DNA of 40,305 bases from Anaerolineae bacterium (GTDB lineage: Bacteria > Chloroflexota > Anaerolineae > B4-G1 > SLSP01). The position numbers were made by a program, and so were the translations under genes. Positions 32,711 to 40,305 of this stretch are shown here, one piece after another (the first letter of the stretch is position 1; every line of letters starts with the position of its first letter). A model generated the notes under the pieces. That model did no database searches and was not told where the DNA came from. It saw only the letters and a program-made list of their open reading frames with translations. The stretch lies in contig JAFGFI010000130.1 in NCBI GenBank assembly GCA_016931185.1, forward strand, positions 1-40,305. Reading direction: 5' to 3'.

Positions 32711-33829
32711 ATGGATACAAATGTTCAGCAAGGCAAAGATTTACATGTAGTATTGATTGATTTTTATTTCTTTGAATATACTATTTCTTTGGCCAATGCC
32801 TTGGCTACGCAGGTGCAGATAAGTTTGTTAATGCCAACTGAGTTTAAGCCCCTGGCAGGTATGCTTTCCCCTGAGATAAAGCTAGTTTACTTTACGAAGC
32901 CGCGCCTGCGTTCCCCGGCTAACTTGCGGATGTTGGTACACATACGCGAACTCCTTGAAAACTTGCGTCCAGATGTGACGCACTTGTTGTCGGTTAATCC
33001 CTGGCTTAACTTGGCGTTCACGATTTGGCATCCCGTTCCTCTTGTGACTACTATCCATGACCCTGTAATGCATGCCGGAGATCGGTCACAGCGCAAGATT
33101 CCCCAGGGGGTGCGCGATCTACCTATCTCACGTTCACAACACTTGATTGTCCATGGGCAATCGGTGAAGGATACGCTCTTGGCTCGCCATACCCTCTCTC
33201 CAGATCATATAACAGTTGTTCCTATTGGCGAACTTTCCCTCTACAAACAGTGGAGCGAGCAAAGTTGGCCTGAGCAAGAGGGGACTATCTTGTTCTTTGG
33301 CCGTATTTGGCCTTATAAGGGTTTGGATTATCTGATTGCTGCTGAACCTGCTATCACGGCGGCCTGTCCTCAAGCGCGTTTTGTCATTGCCGGCCAAGGA
33401 GAAGACTTTGACCGTTATCGGGCTATGATGAAGCATCCAGAGTATTTTGAGGTTTTGAATGAATATATTCCCCGCGAAGATGTGCCGCGGCTTTTTCAAC
33501 AAGCCAGCGTGGTCGTATTGCCCTATATTGAAGCATCTCAGAGTGCCGTTATCCCTCTGGCCTATGCTTTTGGGAAGCCAGTGGTGGCGACTGCGGTAGG
33601 GGGGATCCCGGATGTGTTAGAAGATGGTGTGACCGGATACCTGGTACCCCCCCGGGATGTTCATGGCCTGGCTAACGCCGTTGTGCGTTTGTTGCAGGAT
33701 AGGGAGGGGCGCCGGCGTATGGGACAAAAGGCACTAGAGAAAACGAGAAACGAAATGTCATGGGATACTGTCGCTCAGCAAACAGTAGAAGTTTACCAGA
33801 TGGTAATCCATCAGGCAAATGCGAGGTGA
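32711..33829 (+). CDS. GT4-type glycosyltransferase
   Basis: The 372-residue GT-B protein has VTTIHDPVMHAGDRSQ near residue 115, VHGQSVKDTLL, VVPIGE, ILFFGRIWPYKGLDYLI near 195, and the sugar-nucleotide motif VVLPYIEASQSAVIPLAYAFGKPVVATAVGGIPDVLEDGVTGYLVPP. Start 32711 is preferred because GAGGGG lies 6 nt upstream; a GTG at 32678 is also in frame. A likely remnant of another gene follows directly after it. Confidence 0.88.
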   Translation: MDTNVQQGKDLHVVLIDFYFFEYTISLANALATQVQISLLMPTEFKPLAGMLSPEIKLVYFTKPRLRSPANLRMLVHIRELLENLRPDVTHLLSVNPWLNLAFTIWHPVPLVTTIHDPVMHAGDRSQRKIPQGVRDLPISRSQHLIVHGQSVKDTLLARHTLSPDHITVVPIGELSLYKQWSEQSWPEQEGTILFFGRIWPYKGLDYLIAAEPAITAACPQARFVIAGQGEDFDRYRAMMKHPEYFEVLNEYIPREDVPRLFQQASVVVLPYIEASQSAVIPLAYAFGKPVVATAVGGIPDVLEDGVTGYLVPPRDVHGLANAVVRLLQDREGRRRMGQKALEKTRNEMSWDTVAQQTVEVYQMVIHQANAR

Positions 33830-33837
33830 GTTGATAG

Positions 33838-34026
33838 CTACATTACGAAGAGGTTCAATATATTCTTGATATCTTGCAACAGGCGGAAGTATCTTCAAGA
33901 TGTGGCTTTAGTGCTGAGGATCGAGGATTTGTGGTGCGACAACCTTATCCTTTCTGGTATTATGCGAGGAGGATGAGACAAGTATTCCGGCGGTATTTTC
34001 CAGATCGACATAATGTAACAGAATGA
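33838..34026 (+). pseudogene. probable 5'-truncated gene remnant
   Basis: A frame from 33838 to the TGA at 34024-34026 is open for 62 codons and reads like real protein (HYEEVQYILDILQQAEVSS, then GFVVRQPYPFWYYARRMRQV). It has no plausible start codon and an in-frame TAG lies just upstream. It looks like the C-terminal end of an enzyme that has lost its front, between the glycosyltransferase and the beta-helix gene. The parent family was not recognised. Confidence 0.4.
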
Positions 34027-34045
34027 ATAGTTGGAACTATAAAAA

Positions 34046-36394
34046 ATGATTGAGGGGGGTATGACTGAAAGTAGCGTCATCAGGTATAGATATGTGATTT
34101 TAGGCGTGCTTGTCGGATTGGCTGCTGTATATATCCTCATGGCATATAATATCTGTAAGCGAGATGAATCTGAATTGGGGCAGAAAACTTTGTCACCATC
34201 GCAGAGTCTTTTTGATGGGGGGATTGTAGCCCATTTATCCGATGTTGAAACCATAGTTGTACTCTCTGTTGAAAAGTCAGTTATACCTAATGATGAGGTA
34301 AGGGTGACGTATGGGGATGAGCTTACGTATACAGTGGTCATTTCAACCTTACCCGGTGGTGTACCTATTGAGTTTTATGACCCGCTCAAAAATGTGACTT
34401 TTAAGCGTTTTGTGGAGCGCCCGCCAGGTATCACTTATACACAGAGTATCAGTGGTGGGATGCCTGTCAGCACTATCACCGGCACCTTGACCGTGAGTTC
34501 CATAGATCCGGTCACAGTAAGTTTTGCTGTGCAGATAGATACTCCTAACACATTTTATCTTTTAATGGATATCGTCAACCAGGCTCGCGTTTGTTTGTCT
34601 GCTGACACGATGGATTATTGTGTATGGTCTAACGAGGTGGCAACGGTTGTTTATTGGCCTCTATATGCTATGTATCTTCCTTCGGTTTTAAAGAGGACAT
34701 TAGACACCCCTTCTTACTATGTGGATTGTAAAGATGGTAGAAATAGCAACCCCGGCACATCTCCCCTTGCAGCCTGGCGTACTTTAGCGCCGGTAAAAAC
34801 TATGGACTTTGCCCCCGGTGACACAATCCGCCTCAAGCGGGGCTGCATGTGGACCGGAGGACTAACGATTGGCACCTCCGGCACTGAAGACGACCCCATT
34901 ACCTTCACCGCCTACGGCGAGGGCAACGCGCCCAGCATCGCCAACCCCGGCAGTTGGACTCATGGCATTATCATCCGCGCCAATCACGTCATTGTAGAAA
35001 ATCTCAAGGTCCAGAACGTCCACGTCAACGGGGTATGGATTCGGCCAAATTATGCCTACAATATCATCCGCAATCTAGAAGTTACCGATACTGGCGCCGG
35101 TATCACCCTCCACGGACATCACAACCTGGTGGAAAACTGCTATATTCACGATCTGCACATGGTGGTCAGTAACCCCGGGGGCGATAATGACTATGGCGCC
35201 ACGGCTATCAAATTCAACGGCCCCTACAATGAAGCCGCTTACAACCACATTGAGCATTGCGCCGCGCCCAGCGAGGACTACGGTACTGATGGCGGCGGCT
35301 TTGAACTGTTGGGAACCGCCGATCATAGTTACATCCATCACAACTACGTTGCTGATACCGGTGCTTTCATGGAAGCGGGCGGAAATTCAGCTAATGACGT
35401 TATCTTTGCCTACAATGTCTCTGTCGATAATGGTCGTTTTTCCTGGCTCCACCTCATCGGCAAGTTTGAGGGTGTCGTTGAAAATATGCGCGTAGAACAT
35501 AATACCATCATAGAAACCGGCAGCGTGCCCCATTGGGTTATTTTCGGTTTTGCCGGATCCCCAGACGAAAGCACCTTCCTCCTCCGCAATAACATTATCT
35601 ACGCCAACGAGCGCCAGGTCATCAGCAGCCACGCAACATTTACTCACGATTACAACGTATACTATCTCGCAGGCGACACAAAACTGGGTTTTACGTTAGG
35701 CGAAGCAGAGCAGATCGCCGACCCGCTCTTTGCGGATTTGGCGAATCGGGATTTTCATTTGCAAGCGTACAGTCCGGCAATTGACGGTGGCATTGACTTG
35801 GGGTATGCTAAAGACTTTGATGATAATCCCGTGCCTATGAATGAGTCTCCTGACTTGGGTGCTTTCGAGCATACCGATCTACCTGTGTTTCCTCCTGTAC
35901 CTACTCCTCTTCCTACACCGGGATCTGGTGAGATTATTATAGATGATGCTGATATCGGATTTTCAACCTCATTTTCTCAGGATGCTTGGCAAAAGTATAT
36001 ATTCGTAGGGGGCGATCACTACGGTGATGTGCATTATTATAATAGAGAGAGAAGTACAGGGCAGGACACAGCTACCTGGATCTTTACTGTTCCCCAACCG
36101 GGAAGATATGAGGTTTATGCCTGGTGGTGGGCAGGGGATTGGAGACCAACCGACGTTCCGTACACGATCAATCATCTTAATGGAGCAGAGACAGTAAGAG
36201 TTGACCAGCAAACTGACGGAGCACAGTGGAACCTCCTGGGCATCTTTGAGTTTCAGGATCACGGTTCGGTTGTGGTGTCTGATGATGTTTCTAATGGTCG
36301 GGATATCGCGGCTGATGCAATTAAACTTGTGTATGTGCCGGATGTTACGTATGGTGTATCTACCCCCGAGACTATGCAAGCACCAGACTATTGA
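34046..36394 (+). CDS. membrane-anchored beta-helix protein with golvesin-like C-terminal domain
   Basis: The 782-residue protein has one N-terminal membrane helix (YVILGVLVGLAAVYILMAYN). A DUF11-like region follows (about 70-210), then a right-handed parallel beta-helix (about 225-610) rich in N-x-I and H-x-I repeats such as NLVENCYIHDL, YNHIEHC and YIHHNYV. After a PTPLPTPG linker there is a C-terminal beta-sandwich (about 630-775, TWIFTVPQPGRYEVYAWWWAG) resembling golvesin-like domains. The beta-helix suggests glycan binding, lyase or epimerase activity. The helix-coding part (about 34780-35640) is visibly richer in G and C than the flanks, hinting at a transferred module. ATG 34061 with GAGGGG is an alternative start. 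Confidence 0.78.
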   Translation: MIEGGMTESSVIRYRYVILGVLVGLAAVYILMAYNICKRDESELGQKTLSPSQSLFDGGIVAHLSDVETIVVLSVEKSVIPNDEVRVTYGDELTYTVVISTLPGGVPIEFYDPLKNVTFKRFVERPPGITYTQSISGGMPVSTITGTLTVSSIDPVTVSFAVQIDTPNTFYLLMDIVNQARVCLSADTMDYCVWSNEVATVVYWPLYAMYLPSVLKRTLDTPSYYVDCKDGRNSNPGTSPLAAWRTLAPVKTMDFAPGDTIRLKRGCMWTGGLTIGTSGTEDDPITFTAYGEGNAPSIANPGSWTHGIIIRANHVIVENLKVQNVHVNGVWIRPNYAYNIIRNLEVTDTGAGITLHGHHNLVENCYIHDLHMVVSNPGGDNDYGATAIKFNGPYNEAAYNHIEHCAAPSEDYGTDGGGFELLGTADHSYIHHNYVADTGAFMEAGGNSANDVIFAYNVSVDNGRFSWLHLIGKFEGVVENMRVEHNTIIETGSVPHWVIFGFAGSPDESTFLLRNNIIYANERQVISSHATFTHDYNVYYLAGDTKLGFTLGEAEQIADPLFADLANRDFHLQAYSPAIDGGIDLGYAKDFDDNPVPMNESPDLGAFEHTDLPVFPPVPTPLPTPGSGEIIIDDADIGFSTSFSQDAWQKYIFVGGDHYGDVHYYNRERSTGQDTATWIFTVPQPGRYEVYAWWWAGDWRPTDVPYTINHLNGAETVRVDQQTDGAQWNLLGIFEFQDHGSVVVSDDVSNGRDIAADAIKLVYVPDVTYGVSTPETMQAPDY

Positions 36395-36560
36395 GAACAT
36401 TATGCTGATTTACCAATGGGACTATATACAATTGTCATCTGGTTTTTATTGATTTTAGTGTTCGAAAATACGCTTCGCAGCTAGCTTAGCATTGAAGTGG
36501 TATAAGATGCACTGGAAGTTTATGTGGATTAGTAAAAAATAAAAGTGAGAGATGTGAATA

Positions 36561-37763
36561 ATGAAACCAGTTTTAACCTTTTTCTTTGATGCACTTAAGC
36601 CTGAGAGTCTACAGTATATGCCCTTTCTTAACTCTTTCGCTCATAAGCGACGTATGAAATCGGAGTTCGGACATTCTGTTACTTGTCATCCTTCAATGTA
36701 TAGTGGCGTTCATCCCGATAAGCACTTACAATGGTTTGTCTGGAAATATGACCCGGTGGGGACGCCCTTCAAATGGGCGCGCGTGTTCAAATATCTGGGC
36801 CTTTTGGATAACCTGGGGTCGCGCTATTTTTTGCACAAATACACGCGCCAGTTCCGTGAGAAAAATACTGCCTGGTTTGGTGTGCCACTTTTGGTAAACC
36901 TGCCGCTCAAGTATTGGTCTTACTTCAATGTGGTTGAGGACCGTGCATGGGATGAGGTTGGTTATCTAAAAGAATATCCCACAGTTTTTGATGTTTTGCG
37001 TGGCTACAACGTAGAGTTTGAAATAGTGGGGATGACCAAGGGTGCTGGAAGTGAGTTTACACAGATTGGCGGTCACGAATTTACAGAAATTCGCCCGTGG
37101 ACTTACTTTTTCCTTGGGAGTATAGACAGTTATTCTCATCACCACCGGCAAGATGGACCGGAGACTATTGATCGGATGCGTCGTTTGGATCAACTGGTAG
37201 CAGCTAAGTATGAGGCTTACAGCCGGCGGGTTTCTGATTTCGATGTTTTTGTCTTTTCTGATCACGGTCACATTCCTGCTGAAAAGCGTGTGGATATCCA
37301 CAAGGTCTTTCGCCAACACGGTCAAAGTTTGCGACGTTTCATTCACTTGATCGAGTCTAACTATGCCCGCTTTTGGTTTCGCAATGACAAAGAACGGGCT
37401 ACGGTAGAAGCTATTCTGGAGACCCTTGGTGAAGGATTTATCCTCACTGATGAACATTTCCAGCGGTATCATTTGGAAATGCCTGATAATCGTTATGGAG
37501 ATTTGATCTTCTATCTGGATGTCCCCTATCTCTTTACGAAAACGATATGGGGGTTTAGTCGCAAGCAAAAGTCTATGCATGGTTATTTACCCGACTATCC
37601 AGATTCTGATGGGGTTTTTCTCAGCCGGCGGGCCTTGGTGGAAGGCCCCCACGTGGAGTTGGTCGACGTATTGCCTACCCTACTGGATAGTTTAGGGTTA
37701 CCCATACCAGATTATGTGGATGGTCGTGTGTTATGGCAGGAAAAAGCGAGTTTGTATGGGTAA
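36561..37763 (+). CDS. alkaline-phosphatase-fold phosphodiesterase/phosphatase
   Basis: The 400-residue protein has metal and nucleophile motifs of the type I phosphodiesterase/AlkP superfamily: FFFDALKPE with Asp10, SVTCHPSMYSGVHP with Thr41 as probable nucleophile, GSIDSYSHHH near 190, FSDHGHIP near 235, and a late MHGYLPD His. No signal peptide is seen, so it acts in the cytoplasm if the start is correct. Its 3' end overlaps the nucleotidyltransferase-like gene by 8 nt, suggesting coupled expression. In a glycan locus it may handle nucleotide-sugars, phosphoglycerol or phosphonate groups, but the substrate is unknown. Confidence 0.85.
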   Translation: MKPVLTFFFDALKPESLQYMPFLNSFAHKRRMKSEFGHSVTCHPSMYSGVHPDKHLQWFVWKYDPVGTPFKWARVFKYLGLLDNLGSRYFLHKYTRQFREKNTAWFGVPLLVNLPLKYWSYFNVVEDRAWDEVGYLKEYPTVFDVLRGYNVEFEIVGMTKGAGSEFTQIGGHEFTEIRPWTYFFLGSIDSYSHHHRQDGPETIDRMRRLDQLVAAKYEAYSRRVSDFDVFVFSDHGHIPAEKRVDIHKVFRQHGQSLRRFIHLIESNYARFWFRNDKERATVEAILETLGEGFILTDEHFQRYHLEMPDNRYGDLIFYLDVPYLFTKTIWGFSRKQKSMHGYLPDYPDSDGVFLSRRALVEGPHVELVDVLPTLLDSLGLPIPDYVDGRVLWQEKASLYG

Positions 37764-38967
37764 GTATACGGTTTTAGATGTTCCTATCGTCGACCAAACG
37801 ATAGATGCACATATACATCAGATCGTCGCCGCGATTCGAGCTAAAGTAGATCCGCAATCCCTTATCTTGCGCGGCAGTTTTGGCCGGGGTGAGGGCAGTG
37901 TGCGGGTTGAAGGCCGCGATGTGCATTTCTTGAGCGATTATGAGTTGGCGATAGTTATGCCGCAGCGCCAATATCAGATGGAGCGCCGGTGGCTGCATAC
38001 CACTGTGCGAACACTATCAAATCAGATAGGCGTGGAAACGAGCATCTCCCGGTATAGTCCCAGTAGTTTGTCGGCAGAAAAGATCGCCCATCCTACGGTG
38101 AGCATGTATGAAATACAAAACGGAGGCATTGTGCTTTATGGAGAGGACATATTGCCTCATCGGAGCGCGATTGACCCCCGTGCCCTGGATACCTGGGATG
38201 GACTGCGATTGATGCTGAATCGTATGGCCGAGTCGTTGCCTTATGCAACGCAGACCAACAAAGATTGGTACACTTTGTATTGGATCAATAAAATTATCCT
38301 GTCTTGCGCGGAGGCATTGCTGATAGCTCATCACGAATATCATTTCTCTTATGCTGAGCGAGGACGCCGTTTTGCGGATTTAGTGCCAGAACTGGATACG
38401 GTTACCGAGCGGGCAAATGCGTTACCCACGCTGGTGGCGCGCGCGACAGACTTCAAATTACGTCCCTCATTCGATTTATACGCTGAACCGCTCTCCCAGA
38501 TTTGGCAGCAAGTTAGGCAAGTTTGTGATAGCACATTGCGCTACGTTATTGAGAAGTATTTATCTTTTTCCTTTGATACCTATGCTGAGTTTCCTAAGCT
38601 CTACTTAAGTCAACTTCAGGCGCATAATAAGCTAGGTAAAAGTTGGTTAAGCCCGCTGCCTGCTCCACTCTCCCAAAATCTTTTTCTTGTTTTGAGGCTC
38701 TTACGCGATCGCCGGCTCCCGGCAGTGAAGCTTATCACGCGCACTACCTACCCGGCCTACCAAATTGTTTTTTCTGTAATACCTTTACTATTTCTAAGTG
38801 ACGGGGCTGATCGTGCTTTGCGGCAGGAGGTACGGCATTGGCTGGCACAGGTGTATCGTATTAAAGCCTCTGTAGCCGACGATGAAGCAGCGTGGACGTA
38901 CTTGCGAGCCTGTGCAGTACAGGCGTGGAAAGATTTTTGTTATGGCATGTGGAGTGTAATCTCGTAG
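37756..38967 (+). CDS. nucleotidyltransferase-fold protein
   Basis: The 403-residue protein has the NTase signature ILRGSFGRGEGSV near residues 36-48 followed by a SDYELAIVM acidic strand near 58-66, as in Pol-beta-type nucleotidyltransferases. The rest is helical and unlike a known family, with a C-terminal AWKDFCYGMW. ATG 37756 is chosen; it overlaps the AlkP-fold gene by 8 nt, while the longer in-frame start at 37714 would overlap it by 50 nt. The reaction could be nucleotidylation of a protein, lipid or small molecule; it is not decided by sequence. Confidence 0.7.
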   Translation: MGKYTVLDVPIVDQTIDAHIHQIVAAIRAKVDPQSLILRGSFGRGEGSVRVEGRDVHFLSDYELAIVMPQRQYQMERRWLHTTVRTLSNQIGVETSISRYSPSSLSAEKIAHPTVSMYEIQNGGIVLYGEDILPHRSAIDPRALDTWDGLRLMLNRMAESLPYATQTNKDWYTLYWINKIILSCAEALLIAHHEYHFSYAERGRRFADLVPELDTVTERANALPTLVARATDFKLRPSFDLYAEPLSQIWQQVRQVCDSTLRYVIEKYLSFSFDTYAEFPKLYLSQLQAHNKLGKSWLSPLPAPLSQNLFLVLRLLRDRRLPAVKLITRTTYPAYQIVFSVIPLLFLSDGADRALRQEVRHWLAQVYRIKASVADDEAAWTYLRACAVQAWKDFCYGMWSVIS

Positions 38968-38980
38968 CAGGAGAAAAACC

Positions 38981-40222
38981 GTGGATACTTTGGAAACTGT
39001 CTATATTTTATTGAGATTTCCTGTTTTAACGGAGACATTTATTACAAACGAGATTCAGGAATTGCAACAGCGAGGGGTTCATGTGCGTATATGTTCACTT
39101 CTACCGCCCAAAGACGAGCCGGTGCAGCATGTATCAGAGCAATTGAGCAAGGATGCACAGTATGCACCCGCGTTATGGTCCTGGCAACTCTGGTGGGCGC
39201 AATTGTATTTTTTTCTTAGATCGCCTATTGTGTATTTTGCTTTGTTTTTTGATCTACTTCGACAACCTTATCCTAAGAATTTTTGGTATCTCTTCTCTAG
39301 ACGGATGATTATTTTCTTGAAAGCGGTCGCCCTAGCGTATATGTTAAAAGCTACCCCCGTACAGTTGTTACACACCCATTTTGCTTGGTTATCGGGAGCC
39401 GCCGCCAAGGTGATTTCAAAATTACTGAATATCCCTTTTACCGTGACGGTACATGCTTATGATATTTATGTTTTAGATGATCTGTTGTGTCTGACGGTCC
39501 GCTCAGCTTCGCGGATTATTGCTATTTCTGAGTACAATAAACAGACATTGCTGGAGAGGTATCCGGATTTGCGCGCAGATTTGATATCAGTGATCCATTG
39601 TGGTATTGATGTAGATTTGTTCGCCCCGTCGGACAGGGGAAGTTCTGAGACTTCTTTAGCAATTTTATCGATAGGTGGCTTGGTTGAAAAGAAGGGACAC
39701 GCGTATCTCATTAAAGCTTGCCAACAACTAAAAGTTCAGGGTATGGATTTTCAGTGTACCATCATTGGGGGGGGGCCAAATGAAGCCAAATTGAAGCAAC
39801 TTGTCAGTGACTATGATCTGGAGGATCGCGTTACAATAGCTGGGCCACGCCGGCGCGAGGAAGTGCTGGACGCATACCGGCACACGGATTTATTTGTCCT
39901 AGCTTCCGTTGTGGCTCAATCTGGAGATCAAGACGGGATTCCTGTTGTATTGATGGAGGCGATGGCAATGCAAATACCGGTGATCTCAACCCTGGTTTCT
40001 GGGATTCCTGAATTGGTACATCATGGGGAAACTGGATGGTTGGTACCCGAGCGAGATGTAGCATCACTTGTCAAGGCCATACTTCATTTGGCAGTAGATA
40101 AGTCTTTGCGCGAGCGTTTAGGATGCGAGGGCCGGAATTTGGTGATAAGTGAGTTTTCAATTCCTCAGAGTGTTAATCAGCTCTTAGAAGTATTTCGTAA
40201 TGTATCATATCCTAAAGGTTAA
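38981..40222 (+). CDS. GT4-type glycosyltransferase (WcaL/AmsK-like)
   Basis: The 413-residue GT-B protein begins VYILLRFPVLTETFITNEIQELQQRG, the start common to colanic-acid WcaL/AmsK-type transferases. It has LLHTHFAW, FTVTVHAYDIY near 160-170, VIHCGIDVDLFAP, SIGGLVEKKGHAYLI and a QDGIPVVLMEAMAMQIPVISTLVSGIPELV donor site near 325. GTG 38981 has AGGAG upstream at good spacing. A nine-G run at 39767-39775 encodes the IIGGGPNE turn and may be prone to slippage. Confidence 0.9.
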   Translation: MDTLETVYILLRFPVLTETFITNEIQELQQRGVHVRICSLLPPKDEPVQHVSEQLSKDAQYAPALWSWQLWWAQLYFFLRSPIVYFALFFDLLRQPYPKNFWYLFSRRMIIFLKAVALAYMLKATPVQLLHTHFAWLSGAAAKVISKLLNIPFTVTVHAYDIYVLDDLLCLTVRSASRIIAISEYNKQTLLERYPDLRADLISVIHCGIDVDLFAPSDRGSSETSLAILSIGGLVEKKGHAYLIKACQQLKVQGMDFQCTIIGGGPNEAKLKQLVSDYDLEDRVTIAGPRRREEVLDAYRHTDLFVLASVVAQSGDQDGIPVVLMEAMAMQIPVISTLVSGIPELVHHGETGWLVPERDVASLVKAILHLAVDKSLRERLGCEGRNLVISEFSIPQSVNQLLEVFRNVSYPKG

Positions 40223-40228
40223 CTGTTG

Positions 40229-40284
40229 AGTGCCACTAATCGCGATAGGGGCAGGCTTAATGCTCACAAGTGCCACTAATCGCG
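40229..40284. repeat. direct repeat at the right edge
   Basis: AGTGCCACTAATCGCG occurs at 40229-40244 and again at 40269-40284, a 40-base period. The window ends 21 bases later, so whether the repeat continues is unknown. The reverse complement (CGCGATTAGTGGCACT) resembles dispersed intergenic repeats rather than a CRISPR unit. Confidence 0.75.
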
Positions 40285-40305
40285 CAGGATTCTTGTACAT
40301 TAACA

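Noticed and set aside
36966..37580. 204-codon leftward frame within the AlkP-fold gene
   Set aside because: The rightward frame contains all AlkP metal-site motifs and a good start; the leftward one is a shadow.
40229..40284. Possible CRISPR array at the right edge
   Set aside because: Only two 16-base copies are visible, the unit is shorter than typical CRISPR repeats, and no cas gene is present.

Overview
The window looks like a piece of a bacterial chromosome, probably from the Chloroflexota (Anaerolineae-like). This is inferred from gene content: an XPB-like helicase with a Bax1/DUF790 nuclease, a PAC2 protein next to type I IPP isomerase, a duplicated GDT1-type exchanger, and a BcsB-like protein carrying a DUF11-type insert. 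Abundant intergenic palindromes and in-frame repeat inserts fit the same guess. No rRNA, tRNA, transposase, phage gene or CRISPR array was seen, so the taxonomic call rests on gene content alone.

Left part (1-15.3 kb): mixed housekeeping and accessory genes of moderate GC. In order these are a truncated VIT/CCC1-like transporter, a two-helix membrane protein, and a partner-switching signalling operon (STAS antagonist, RsbW-like kinase, membrane SpoIIE-type phosphatase). A leftward PAC2-idi operon follows, then an AAC(6')-Ii-like acetyltransferase, an APH-fold kinase, a GNAT, a histidine phosphatase, an orphan substrate-binding lipoprotein, an unrecognised conserved protein, a GDT1-type exchanger and the XPB-Bax1 pair. 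Regulatory DNA is rich here. There is a good promoter before the STAS gene and a divergent promoter pair between PAC2 and the acetyltransferase. The leftward leader of that pair can fold into a three-way junction. Several palindromes share a TTTCGGG/CCCGAAA core.

Right part (15.4-40.2 kb): a long rightward, more AT-rich block for a cell-surface polysaccharide. It starts with a NahK-like sugar 1-kinase, then a membrane protein with a decayed GGDEF domain, an initiating sugar-phosphate transferase, and a Wzz-type chain-length protein fused to a GGDEF domain. That fused domain has lost its catalytic signature but kept an RxxD inhibitory-site motif. Next come a BcsB-like periplasmic protein, a Wzy/WaaL-type polymerase or ligase, and a Wzm/Wzt ABC exporter with a carbohydrate-binding Wzt tail. 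The rest are a pyruvyl transferase, an asparagine-synthase-like enzyme, five glycosyltransferases, a membrane-anchored beta-helix/golvesin-like protein, an AlkP-fold phosphodiesterase and a nucleotidyltransferase-fold protein.

Working model: the NahK-like kinase makes sugar-1-phosphate, the sugar transferase primes undecaprenyl phosphate, glycosyltransferases and modifying enzymes build the glycan, and Wzm/Wzt or Wzy/Wzz export and polymerise it. The Wzz-GGDEF fusion could let cyclic di-GMP set chain length or export directly. This is inferred from motifs only and is the most promising unusual system in the window.
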